Assembly (NCBI RefSeq): GCF_004028635.1
Contig: NZ_RQJW01000006.1
Span: 434,001-498,000 of the forward strand
DNA from: Streptomyces cyaneus
GTDB lineage: Bacteria > Actinomycetota > Actinomycetes > Streptomycetales > Streptomycetaceae
Length of the DNA: 64,000 nucleotides
Direction of reading: 5' to 3'
A model generated the notes under the pieces. It ran no database searches. It saw only the letters and a list, made by a program, of their open reading frames with translations, and was not told the DNA's origin. Below, in pieces: positions 1-7,465 of the stretch (the stretch's first letter is position 1; each line of letters starts with the position of its first letter). Position numbers and translations under genes: made by a program.

Positions 1-349
1 TGTCGCCGTAGAGCTCGGTCATCGAGGCCTGGGCCGTGCTGTCCCAGGTGTCGGCCGTCGCCGAGCCGTAGTAGCCCTTGCACCACAAGGTCGCGTTGTA
101 GATCCGGACGATGTTCTTGTTCGTCTCCGCGAAGGGTCTGAGGTTGCGTTCCTTGACCTTGGTGAACGTGCCGGGGCCGAAGTTCTGCACGGTGGGGGAT
201 ATCCCGAGCTCGTGCTGGAGGCCCTGCGTGAGGCTGAGCACGGTGCCCCATCCGGTGGCGCCGTCTTCGTCGCAGGCGATGTACCCGGCCACGCCGGCGT
301 ATGTGTCGTTGACCCATCTCTGGGCCGCGAGCACGTTGGGATCGCTCAC
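1..349 (-). CDS. Partial secreted/cell-wall protein, DUF1906 glycoside-hydrolase-like family (N-terminal part)
   Basis: Only the first 116 codons are present; the gene runs off the left edge. The reading starts at a GTG at 349 preceded by GGGGAG about 8 bases upstream. The peptide begins V-SDPNVLAAQRWVNDTY and continues through an IACDEDGATGW segment, an LQHELGI segment, FGPGTF, and NIVRIYNATLWCKGYYG. I recognise this as the putative peptidoglycan-binding-type module that opens many Streptomyces proteins ending in an Rv2525c-like (DUF1906) glycoside-hydrolase-like domain. That catalytic-like domain would lie outside the window, so the full identity is an inference. No signal peptide is visible at the N terminus. 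The gene is divergent from the HTH receptor at 674. Confidence 0.6.
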   Translation of the reverse strand, partial: MSDPNVLAAQRWVNDTYAGVAGYIACDEDGATGWGTVLSLTQGLQHELGISPTVQNFGPGTFTKVKERNLRPFAETNKNIVRIYNATLWCKGYYGSATADTWDSTAQASMTELYGD

Positions 350-385
350 GGAATCATCTCCCCCTGTGGCGTTCGGACTCTGGAT

Positions 386-420
386 GGCAGGCGGCGCGGG
401 GGTGGACCGCGCTGCCTGCC
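386..420. other. Strong hairpin in a divergent intergenic region
   Basis: Bases 386-399 and 407-420 form 14-base arms with 13 matching positions and a 7-base loop. It lies 37 bases upstream of the GTG at 349, so it could sit in the 5' leader of the leftward gene. The remainder of the 324-base gap (350-673) shows no other gene and no promoter I can call confidently. Confidence 0.5.
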
Positions 421-673
421 ATGACGGTTCGAGGATGCGATGTGCCGGATCAGGTGCGCCAGCACGGTCGGGGAGGTGGGGTGATCATGGGATGCGGTCG
501 GCTCTGACCTGCGGTGATTCCGTCCCTGGTGGGGTTGGGGCGGGACGCTGTGACGGTGGCCCGTGGGTCCGTGAGCCGTGACCGGCCGCAGAACGACGGC
601 GTGGGCGACGTGCTCACGACACGTCGGCTCTGGGATCCTTGGACAGGCTGTTCGGACAACATGGGGGTGGACC

Positions 674-1474
674 ATGTCCCGGTGGAAGGACCTGCCCGAG
701 TCGCTCGATCCGCGACTTCGGCAGCTCGTGGTGCAGTTGCGCGAGCACAAGGACCGCAGCGAACTGAGCATCACGGCGCTCGCGTCCAGGACGGGATTCG
801 GCAAATCGTCCTGGGACCGCTATCTCAACGGCAGGGCGCTGCCGCCGGAGGAGGCGGTCGAGGCGCTCGCGCGGGCCTGCGACACGGAGGCCGCACCCCT
901 GCTGGCGCTCCGGGAACTGGCGGCGGAGGCGCCGATGCCGTCGTCGGCACCGGAGACGGCCGGTTCGCCGGACACGCCGGATGCGGACCACCTACGGGTA
1001 CGCCCGGCTTCGCGCCAGCCCGTGCCCTGGCCGGCCATCCTGCTCTCCAGTGTCACCACGTCCCTGGTGATGCTGGCCGGCCTGGTGCTACTGGCTCCGT
1101 GGGAGGACACCGCCACGCAAACGCCGGCCGCCGCGGACCGGAAGCCGTACACCGGCGCGGTCCACCCCTCTTTCGGAGCGTTCGTCTACAAGGCCGGCAC
1201 GACGTACGAGTGCGAGGTCGAGCGGGACGACGAGGACGGCCTGCTGTACGCGGGCTACAGCCGCACGCGCACGGAGCAGCTCCAGCGGGACGCGTCCCGT
1301 TGGGCGGTCGTGGAGGCACAGTGCCTCCTGGAGCACCACGGCGTCTCGCCGGGCGTCGTCGACGGAGCCTTCGGCAACAACACCGAACGCGCGGTACGGC
1401 GGCTCCAGGACCAGGGCAAGATCGCGGTGGACGGGATAGTCGGCCCGGACACCTGGAAGGTGCTGCGCACGTGA
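674..1474 (+). CDS. Membrane-anchored HTH protein with extracellular peptidoglycan-binding domain
   Basis: 266 residues. An XRE-like helix-turn-helix domain (about residues 10-70) contains the FGKSSWDRYLNGR signature shared with three other proteins in this window. A Pro-rich linker leads to one transmembrane helix (about 119-141). The outside part ends in a PG_binding_1 fold (about 205-266) with the hallmark VDGAFGNNTERAV and DGIVGPDTWKVL. The topology is DNA-binding inside and wall-binding outside, which suggests a one-component wall sensor; function is inferred. The ATG at 674 is chosen because it starts directly before the conserved RWKDLPESLDP segment and has GGGGGTGG upstream. It overlaps the next gene by GTGA, implying translational coupling. 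Confidence 0.8.
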   Translation: MSRWKDLPESLDPRLRQLVVQLREHKDRSELSITALASRTGFGKSSWDRYLNGRALPPEEAVEALARACDTEAAPLLALRELAAEAPMPSSAPETAGSPDTPDADHLRVRPASRQPVPWPAILLSSVTTSLVMLAGLVLLAPWEDTATQTPAAADRKPYTGAVHPSFGAFVYKAGTTYECEVERDDEDGLLYAGYSRTRTEQLQRDASRWAVVEAQCLLEHHGVSPGVVDGAFGNNTERAVRRLQDQGKIAVDGIVGPDTWKVLRT

Positions 1475-2373
1475 GCGAGCGCGGCCCCCGGCGGGCGGGC
1501 GGTCCGCGAGAGGTGCCCCCGGAGTGCGCCCGGCTCGCCACGACGCTGCGCGAGCTGCGCGTCGGTACGGGGCTGAGTCTGGCCGCGCTGGCCACCAAGA
1601 CCCCCTACAGCAAGTCCTCGTGGGAGCGCTACCTCAACGGCCGGACCCTGCCGCCTCGGCAGGCGGTGGAGCAACTGTGCGCGCTGGCAGGCGTGAAACC
1701 GCAGCGCCCGCTCGCCCTGTGGCAGCTGGCGGAAGCCGCGTGGAGCGGCCGGGCCGGGCGGACGGGGCGCCCGGAGACAGCGGAGAGCGCGGCCAGGAGT
1801 ACGACGCCGAAGGAGGAGGTTGCGCGTACGAGGCCCGGCGCGGCACCCCCTCCTGCCGATTCGGCGACGCCCCGATCCCGTATCCCCTGGCTCTACGCCG
1901 GAGCCCTCGGCGTGCTCGCCCTCCTGGCCGCCGGGACGCTGATCGTGCTGGCCGGCCCCGGCGACCGCCCGGTCGGTGACCGCACCGCGGCGGCGGACTT
2001 CTCCGCCCCGGGCCCTGGTTGCCACGCCGCCTCCTGCACCGGCAAGGGTGCCGAGGACCAGGAGTGCTCCACGGCGGCGGAGCCACCCCTCTCCCTGGGG
2101 GAGCAGCGCCTCGACGGCACGATGGTCAAGGTGCGCCACTCCGACGTGTGCGACACGGTGTGGGCCCGTATCGACCGGGGCACGAGGGGCGACCGCGTGG
2201 AGCTCGTCGTGCCGGGCCACGATGTCCAACAGGCCCAGGTCAAGGACGAGTTCGACGAGATGAGCTCGGTGTCGACGCCCATGACGGCCGTCTCCGACGC
2301 GGAGCTGAACCGCGTACGGGCCTGTCTGATGCGTCAAGGGGAACGGCGGTGTTTCACCGTGACACCGGACTGA
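1471..2373 (+). CDS. Membrane-anchored HTH protein with extracellular DUF2690 domain
   Basis: 300 residues from a GTG that overlaps the preceding stop codon. Residues about 18-72 are the same XRE-type HTH (YSKSSWERYLNGR). One transmembrane helix lies at about 139-162. The exported part (about 184-285) begins CHAASCTGKGAEDQEC and carries four further-spaced cysteines, matching the actinobacterial DUF2690 pattern (unknown function). It pairs with the upstream PG-binding HTH protein, so the two may form a two-subunit sensor. DNA target and ligand cannot be told from sequence. Confidence 0.78.
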   Translation: MSERGPRRAGGPREVPPECARLATTLRELRVGTGLSLAALATKTPYSKSSWERYLNGRTLPPRQAVEQLCALAGVKPQRPLALWQLAEAAWSGRAGRTGRPETAESAARSTTPKEEVARTRPGAAPPPADSATPRSRIPWLYAGALGVLALLAAGTLIVLAGPGDRPVGDRTAAADFSAPGPGCHAASCTGKGAEDQECSTAAEPPLSLGEQRLDGTMVKVRHSDVCDTVWARIDRGTRGDRVELVVPGHDVQQAQVKDEFDEMSSVSTPMTAVSDAELNRVRACLMRQGERRCFTVTPD

Positions 2374-2434
2374 GCCGGGGCCGTAAGGCCGGGCCTGCCG
2401 GTTGCGACCGACGGGCCCTTGGCGGAGGTGATCC

Positions 2435-2860
2435 TCAGACCTTCTTGAACCAGACGTCCCTACCGGCGGCCGTCCAGTGGCTGCCGTCGCCGGGCGCCTT
2501 GGTGAACTCGTCCTTGTCGCCCTCCGGGCAAGCCTCGGGCGAGTAGTCCCAGTCGGACTCGCCGTTCTTGCCCTTCCAGTGGATGGCGATCTGGACGCAA
2601 TAGCCGTCCGCCTTGAGATCCTTGACCCAGCCCTCGGCCTTGTGCGGGGTGGCGCAGCCCTTCGTGGAGCCCCACGATTCGGTCTGCTCCCAATGGCAGT
2701 TCCAGACCTTGGTGCTGAGCTCCTCGCTGGTGACGCGGATCCAGCCGTCCCCTGCAGGCGCCTGAGGATCCGTCGTGGACGCACCGGCGGGTATCGCGAC
2801 ACCGGCCCAGAGAGCCGCCGCCGCTGCGGCCGCCACAGCGGACTTGCGCATGATCGACAT
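2435..2860 (-). CDS. Small secreted four-cysteine protein
   Basis: 141 residues. The start at 2860 is set by a strong GGGGAAGGAAG ribosome site; the N terminus MSIMRKSAVAAAAAAALWAG is a Sec signal peptide with a likely cleavage at AGA-ST. The mature part is about 115 residues, rich in Trp, Lys and acidic residues, with four cysteines (WNCHW, KGCATP, GYCVQ, EACPEG), suggesting two disulfides. I do not recognise the family. It is convergent with the DUF2690-HTH gene. Confidence 0.72.
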   Translation of the reverse strand: MSIMRKSAVAAAAAAALWAGVAIPAGASTTDPQAPAGDGWIRVTSEELSTKVWNCHWEQTESWGSTKGCATPHKAEGWVKDLKADGYCVQIAIHWKGKNGESDWDYSPEACPEGDKDEFTKAPGDGSHWTAAGRDVWFKKV

Positions 2861-2958
2861 GGTGTTCTTCCTTCCCCCGTTCGGGACAACGAGCCCCGTG
2901 GGGAGCCCCCACGGGGTGTTCAAGGTCCACTGTGGCGGGATCGACGGGTGGGCGGTAC

Positions 2959-3336
2959 CTAGAACAATTCAGGGCGCAGCTCGCACCACACGGTCTTGCC
3001 GGCGGGGGTCAGCCACACGCCCCAGCGCCGCGCGACCGCGTCGAGCAGCAGGAGCCCACGGCCCGTCTCGTCGTCCTCGCCGGGCTGGCGTGCGATGAGC
3101 CAAGCGTGCGGATCGGGGTCGGTGACCTCCACCCGCACACGGCCGTCCTGGCCGCACACCAGGCGAACGGTCACGGGTGTGCCTTCGCCGACGTGGGCGA
3201 TCACATTGGTGAGCAACTCGCTGACGCAGAGCTGTACTTCGGGGCACGGTACGCCCAGGTGCTCGCGTACGGAGCGGCGTACCTCGGGTACGGCCTTGGG
3301 GAGCGCGAGCAGTTCGAGGACGAACGGTCCGGTCAC
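2959..3336 (-). CDS. SpoIIAB/RsbW-like ATP-binding regulatory protein
   Basis: 125 residues forming a single HATPase_c_2 domain. The N box is visible as CVSELLTNVIAHV and the G box as DETGRGLLLLDAVA, followed by WGVWLTPAGKTVWCEL. Such small anti-sigma-factor-like ATPases are numerous in Streptomyces and many sit next to XRE/DUF397 pairs. The GTG start overlaps the stop of the upstream small gene (GTGA). Partner unknown; the divergent XRE and DUF397 genes are the obvious candidates. Confidence 0.85.
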   Translation of the reverse strand: MTGPFVLELLALPKAVPEVRRSVREHLGVPCPEVQLCVSELLTNVIAHVGEGTPVTVRLVCGQDGRVRVEVTDPDPHAWLIARQPGEDDETGRGLLLLDAVARRWGVWLTPAGKTVWCELRPELF

Positions 3337-3539
3337 CGGTCGGCCGCCTTGCGCAGGGCGGTGATGAGGGCCTGGGCAGCGGCCGCGTTGCAGTTACCGA
3401 GTGCGATGAGGGGCGGTGCCGTGTACCCGGCCGCGAAGGTCGGCATGTCGATGCCGAGGGAGGGGAGCGTGATGCCGTTCGCCTCCAGGGCGGTGCGGAG
3501 TTGTTCGAGGCAGGCCGTGGTGTCGTGGTGGGGGTGCAT
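3333..3539 (-). CDS. Small hypothetical protein coupled to the ATPase gene
   Basis: 68 residues starting MHPHHDTTACLEQLRTALEANGI, ending in an Ala-rich helical stretch. No family recognised. It is the first gene of a two-gene operon with the SpoIIAB-like ATPase (4-base overlap) and is divergent from the XRE regulator. Its location and codon usage support it being real. Confidence 0.65.
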   Translation of the reverse strand: MHPHHDTTACLEQLRTALEANGITLPSLGIDMPTFAAGYTAPPLIALGNCNAAAAQALITALRKAADR

Positions 3540-3568
3540 GGGCGCCGCCTTTCTGCGTCCTGTGCGTT

Positions 3569-3637
3569 CTGTGAGGAATCAGTCACAGACTGGCGTCACG
3601 CGGCGTACCGTGAAAGGCGTTTGGATTGCGCACGGTA
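3569..3637. promoter_or_regulatory. Two inverted repeats in the XRE/ATPase divergent promoter region
   Basis: CTGTGA (3569-3574) and TCACAG (3583-3588) form 6-base arms. TACCGTG (3606-3612) and CACGGTA (3631-3637) form perfect 7-base arms separated by 18 bases. Both lie between the divergent genes at 3539 and 3662 and are candidate binding sites for the adjacent regulator; this is inference from position and symmetry only. Confidence 0.4.
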
Positions 3638-3661
3638 ACTGGCAAATGGCGGTGGTGAGTT

Positions 3662-4513
3662 GTGCCCCCTCGTAAGGATCCCGACGCGTCGGCGAACATC
3701 CCCTCCTTCTACGGCGCCGAGTTGCGCTTCAAGAGGGAGGACGCAGGCCTGACGCTCGAACAGCTGGCGGAAGGGAGCTTTCGGGGCATCCCGTTCCTCA
3801 GCCAGATCGAGCGGGGCGAGCGGCGCATGCCGATGGATCTGGCCCGGCACGTCGACAAGGTGTTGAAGACGGACGGCTTTTTCGAGCGGCGCTGTGAAGA
3901 CGCCCGCAAGGCGAAGCAGTCGGGGCATGCGGAGTACTTCGCGGATGTCGCGGAGATGGAGAAGCATGCGGAGACGATCGAGGACTGGGCGCCGATGCTT
4001 GTGCCTGGGCTGCTGCAGACGCCGGACTACGCGCGGGCGATCGTTCGGGCGGCCATGCCCCGTGCCTCCGACGAAGAGGTCGAGGAGAAGGTGAACGTCC
4101 GGATGGCGCGGGCGGAGCTCTTCGGCTCGGAGAATCCGCCGAAGTTCTGGGCGATCCTGGACGAGTCGCTGATCCGGCGCCGGGTACTCCCGGCCGAGCA
4201 GATGGCCGAACTGCTGGAACACATCGCGGGGGTGGTCAGGACCACGCACTCGATTCTGCAGATCGTTCCGGAAGACGTGGCCGCCCATCCGTTCATGATG
4301 GGCATGACCAGGATCATGACCTTCGCGGATGCCCCTCCTGTGGTGTACGCCGAGAGTCTGCACAGCGGGCAACTCATCGACTACCCGGCGCTCGTGAAGC
4401 AGTACCGCGAGTCGTACGATCTGCTCAGGGCCGCCGCATTGTCGCCTGAGGCGTCCCTGGCCATGATCCAGGCAGCGGCGGAGGACTATCGAGATGGCAA
4501 GCCACGAGATTGA
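3662..4513 (+). CDS. XRE-family regulator with DUF5753 domain (WhiJ/AbaA-type)
   Basis: 283 residues. The N-terminal HTH (about residues 15-70) contains LTLEQLAEGSFRGIPFLSQIERGERRMP. The larger C-terminal part is DUF5753, recognisable by MLVPGLLQTPDYARAI near residue 115 and a typical end with IQAAAEDYRD. In Streptomyces such proteins are encoded beside DUF397 proteins and SpoIIAB-like ATPases, with WhiJ the studied example in development. Start GTG 3662 follows GGTGGTGAG. It overlaps the DUF397 gene by 20 bases. Confidence 0.88.
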   Translation: MPPRKDPDASANIPSFYGAELRFKREDAGLTLEQLAEGSFRGIPFLSQIERGERRMPMDLARHVDKVLKTDGFFERRCEDARKAKQSGHAEYFADVAEMEKHAETIEDWAPMLVPGLLQTPDYARAIVRAAMPRASDEEVEEKVNVRMARAELFGSENPPKFWAILDESLIRRRVLPAEQMAELLEHIAGVVRTTHSILQIVPEDVAAHPFMMGMTRIMTFADAPPVVYAESLHSGQLIDYPALVKQYRESYDLLRAAALSPEASLAMIQAAAEDYRDGKPRD

Positions 4514-4688
4514 CCTGAGCTCGGCGCTGTGGCGCAAGAGCAGCTACAGCAACGGCACCGGCGGTGAGTGCGTCGAGGTCGCCGACAACCTGCCCGCCCT
4601 CGTCCCCGTCCGCGACTCCAAGAACCCGGAGGGCCCCGCGCTGGTGTTCCCCACCCACGCCTGGGCCCTCTTCGTCCGCTCGCTCTGA
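4494..4688 (+). CDS. DUF397 protein (BldB-related small protein)
   Basis: 64 residues with the DUF397 pattern: LWRKSSYSNGTGGECVEVA near the start, VPVRDSKNPEGPALVF, and a final W-x-x-F-V. BldB of Streptomyces is the known developmental member of this family. It overlaps the XRE gene and is probably a partner of it. Confidence 0.9.
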   Translation: MASHEIDLSSALWRKSSYSNGTGGECVEVADNLPALVPVRDSKNPEGPALVFPTHAWALFVRSL

Positions 4689-4707
4689 GGCTGGGACCCT
4701 GCGGAGA

Positions 4708-6057
4708 TCAGGCCTCCTTGGCCTTGCGCAGCGCCTGCCAGGTCTTCGGCCCCACGATGCCGTCGGCATCCAGCCCGGTCCGCTTCTGGAAGGTGACGAC
4801 CGCACCGTGGGTCAGCGGGCCGAAGTCGCCGTCGACCTCGCCGACCTCGGTGATGCCGTGCAGGTACCTGAGCAGGCACTGGGCCTCGCGGACCTGGCTG
4901 CCGCCGTCGCCCTGCGCGATGGTGAAGTCCCATGTGCTGTTCCAGCCGGCGGTGTAGCCGTGGCCGTGCTTGCCGTCCTCGTACACCACAGGCCGCTCGC
5001 AGCTGGGCGGTGCCGTGGCGGCCGGGGCCTGGTCGCGCAGGGTGTACGTCACCGTCATCGCCGCCCCCATGGCCACCGCCGCGAGCGCCGCGACGAGCAC
5101 CGGACGTCGCCATCGGCGGGGCCGCAGTCTGGGCAGCCGGGCCGAGCGAGCGGTGCCGGCCGCCTGCTCCACCCGGCGCAGCAGCGCTGGGGTGTCGGGG
5201 ACGCGGGTGACACGTTCCGCGTGTCTGGGTGCCAGGCAGTCCCGGATGATCTCCTCCCACACGTCGGGCAGTTCGGGGGACAGGCGCAGTTCCTCGGTGC
5301 CGCGCGCGTAGCGCGTCGCCGCGTCGCAGCGTGCCTCCGTCGTGCCGCCCGGCAGCGGGAAGGTACCGGTCAGGACGATGTGGGCGAGGACGCCGAAGGC
5401 CCAGACGTCGGCGGAGGGCCGGATGCGGGTGCCCCGCTCGTCGATCTCGGGCCAGAGCAGCTCGGGCGGGGTGTAGTCGGGTGTGGCGAAGGCTGGGGCG
5501 TAGGCGTGGGTGCCTTCGAGCTCGGCGGCCATGTTGAAGTCGGCCAGTCGTACCGAACCGTCCTTGAGCAGCAGTACGTTGGCGGGCTTCAGGTCGCCGT
5601 GCACCCAGCCGGCGTGGTGCAGCTGGTGCAGGCCCTCGCAGATCTGGGCCAGCAGGGCGGGGCCCGCCTCCGGCTTCGGCGTGCGTTCGAGTACGGCGTC
5701 CAGGGAGCCCTCGGCTCGCTCCAGGACGAGGACCGTGGCGCCGTCCAGCTCCGGGTGGTCCGGGGCGTCGACCGTCATCGTGTCGTACATGCGGATCAGC
5801 CGGGGTGCCCGCAGCCTGCCCAGCAAGTCCACCTCGCGCTCGGCCAGTTCGCGCAGGTGGCGCAGTTGACGCGGGGTGCGGGTGCCGGTGGGCAGGAACT
5901 TCAGCGCCGCCTCGCGGGGGAGCTCCGGAGCCCGCTCCCCGGTGAGCCGCGCCGCGTAGACGGTGGCGAACGCACCGGAGGCCAGCGGCTCGCGAACCTC
6001 CCAGTGACCGACCCGGTATCCCTTCGGGACGGGGACGACGTACGACTGCCCGGTCAC
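4708..6057 (-). CDS. Membrane Ser/Thr protein kinase with extracellular peptidoglycan-binding domain
   Basis: 449 residues. The kinase domain (about 15-300) has a glycine loop LASGAFATV, Lys53 in ALKF, the catalytic loop HGDLKPAN (Asp155, Asn160), PPELLW and DVWAFG. The metal-binding motif reads DFN (173-175) instead of DFG. A transmembrane helix lies at about 320-338 and the outside region (about 352-449) ends in a PG_binding_1 repeat with VDGDFG and DGIVGPKTW. This resembles PASTA-type wall-sensing kinases in layout but with a different ectodomain. The GTG at 6057 overlaps the stop of the upstream FHA gene, so kinase and FHA protein are coupled. Confidence 0.88.
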   Translation of the reverse strand: MTGQSYVVPVPKGYRVGHWEVREPLASGAFATVYAARLTGERAPELPREAALKFLPTGTRTPRQLRHLRELAEREVDLLGRLRAPRLIRMYDTMTVDAPDHPELDGATVLVLERAEGSLDAVLERTPKPEAGPALLAQICEGLHQLHHAGWVHGDLKPANVLLLKDGSVRLADFNMAAELEGTHAYAPAFATPDYTPPELLWPEIDERGTRIRPSADVWAFGVLAHIVLTGTFPLPGGTTEARCDAATRYARGTEELRLSPELPDVWEEIIRDCLAPRHAERVTRVPDTPALLRRVEQAAGTARSARLPRLRPRRWRRPVLVAALAAVAMGAAMTVTYTLRDQAPAATAPPSCERPVVYEDGKHGHGYTAGWNSTWDFTIAQGDGGSQVREAQCLLRYLHGITEVGEVDGDFGPLTHGAVVTFQKRTGLDADGIVGPKTWQALRKAKEA

Positions 6058-6791
6058 CGGACCACCTCGCTCGGGCCTACGGCGAGCACGGCGAGGTCGT
6101 CCTCGCGGACGAGGTCGAAGCGGAGCGCGAGCGAGACCAGCGATTCCTTCTTGCCGTTGACTCGCTGTCCGGGCTCGGCGGTATCGGGGCCGGGGCGCAG
6201 GCGCAGCTTGAGTGCCAGGTAGTCGATGTTCCAGTAGACCGCGGACCTGCTGACCGCCGGCCAGACCGACCGCAGGCGTTCCACCAACTGCTCGACCGCC
6301 GGCAGCGAGGCGTGCGGTTCCCCGCGCAGGCGGGGTTCGCACAGCGCGGTCAGCACCGCGAAGTACCGCTTGCTGCGGTCGAGAGTGAACGCCGGTGCGG
6401 TGAGGGCACCGGAGAGACCGGTGCGCGCGACGCTGCGGAAGGTGTGGCGTGGTGCCCATACGTCGAAGGCGAGCAGATCGCCCGCCGCGGGCAGGACCAC
6501 GCGCGAGAACTCGAACGGCACGGGCGCGTCGAGCCGGCCCGGCCCGACCTTGATGTGCTCACCCGCGCCTTCCGGGTTCTCCACGACGTAGGTCTGGTCC
6601 TCGCTGTGGTTGCTCAGCAGCCAGAAGTTGCGGTGCGCCGCGATCTCACCGGCTACCCGGGGCACCCCTTCGTGCGTGATGGAGAGGCCGCCGGTGCCCG
6701 CCCTGCCGAAGGCGAGCCGTTCACCTGTGGCGATTTTGATCTGGTCGTCCGCCCTGGCGCAGGCCGGTGGTACGACGATGACGCTGTACAT
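6054..6791 (-). CDS. FHA-domain protein partnered with the kinase
   Basis: 245 residues. The N-terminal part (about 1-110) has an FHA-like pattern: ERLAFGRAGTGGLSI, then VPRVAGEI and a FWLLSNHS strand. The C-terminal part (about 135-235) holds RYFAVLTALCEPRLRG and NIDYLALKLRL, reminiscent of a winged helix. FHA domains bind phosphothreonine, so it is probably a substrate or adaptor of the kinase encoded immediately downstream. It has a close paralogue at 9037-9807. Confidence 0.8.
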   Translation of the reverse strand: MYSVIVVPPACARADDQIKIATGERLAFGRAGTGGLSITHEGVPRVAGEIAAHRNFWLLSNHSEDQTYVVENPEGAGEHIKVGPGRLDAPVPFEFSRVVLPAAGDLLAFDVWAPRHTFRSVARTGLSGALTAPAFTLDRSKRYFAVLTALCEPRLRGEPHASLPAVEQLVERLRSVWPAVSRSAVYWNIDYLALKLRLRPGPDTAEPGQRVNGKKESLVSLALRFDLVREDDLAVLAVGPSEVVR

Positions 6792-6911
6792 GGATTCGTC
6801 CCCTCGCCCGATTCCATGAGGGCCACCCTCCCCCAGTCCAACTAAGAGGAGAATAGGGGACGTTCATGACGGAGGACGAAGCTTTGCCCGTGCCCCGGCG
6901 CGTCCGTGCGG

Positions 6912-6947
6912 CGGCCTCCGGCCCTCCCCCGAGGGAGCCGGAGGCCG
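6912..6947 (-). terminator. Intrinsic-type terminator hairpin
   Basis: CGGCCTCCGG (6912-6921) pairs perfectly with CCGGAGGCCG (6938-6947), with an inner CCCTC/GAGGG extension. It lies just downstream of the stop of the leftward secreted-protein gene at 6960. Confidence 0.75.
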
Positions 6948-6959
6948 TGGATCGGGTGG

Positions 6960-7373
6960 TCAGCAGGTGGGCAGGCCCGGGACGGGCTCGTAGTTGTTGC
7001 CGCCCGAGACCTTCGTCGCCGGGAACCAGCCCCAGGCCTTGTGCTCGCTGCCGGTGTCGCCCTGGGTGTAGAGCCACCAGTCGTTCCGGGCGTTGCCGAC
7101 GGGCGGGTTCTCATAGCCCGGGGTCTTCGTCTGGCAGACGAACCAGTTGTCGCCCGCGTACATGTAGCCGATCTTGTTGCGGGCCCAGATGATGTCGCCA
7201 CCCTGGTAGTTGTGGCAGTAGCGAGCCGTGTAGGTGCGCCCCTCGGGGTCGGTCTTCGTGCCGGCGTTCCCCCAGCAGCCGTTCGGTGCCGCCGACGCGC
7301 CCGTCGGGGTCAGGGCGATCGCGCCCGTGGCCAGTACGGCCGCCGCACCCAGCGAGGCGAGCATGCGCTTCAT
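6960..7373 (-). CDS. Small secreted four-cysteine protein, possible SH3-like fold
   Basis: 137 residues from the ATG at 7373, which has GGAAGG about 9 bases upstream. Residues 1-28 are a Sec signal peptide (MKRMLASLGAAAVLATGAIA, cleavage near ASA-AP). The mature protein has four Cys (NGCWG, RYCHN, FVCQT, LPTC) and many aromatic residues; the NDWWLYTQGD and WGWFPATKVSGG segments look like bacterial SH3-type strands, which is only an impression. It is placed between the two kinase/FHA pairs, so it may be a ligand or target of that system; it is not obviously homologous to the secreted protein at 2435. Confidence 0.75.
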   Translation of the reverse strand: MKRMLASLGAAAVLATGAIALTPTGASAAPNGCWGNAGTKTDPEGRTYTARYCHNYQGGDIIWARNKIGYMYAGDNWFVCQTKTPGYENPPVGNARNDWWLYTQGDTGSEHKAWGWFPATKVSGGNNYEPVPGLPTC

Positions 7374-7465
7374 GGTCGGTGTCCTTCCGGTGGTGCCACC
7401 CCCGTTGGTGGACAGGAACACCGTGTCGCCGGCCGCCCGCGAGCGGTACCTCAGACCTCTCAGGG

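Noticed and set aside
514..1470. N-terminal extension of the DUF2690-HTH protein back to 514
   Set aside because: The extension overlaps the upstream HTH/PG-binding gene out of frame; the GTG at 1471 with a GTGA overlap and the conserved HTH just after it fits better.
6058..6459. Longer forms of the kinase at 4708 starting upstream of 6057
   Set aside because: The extra part overlaps the FHA gene out of frame and has no kinase-like sequence. The same applies to the second kinase above 9040.
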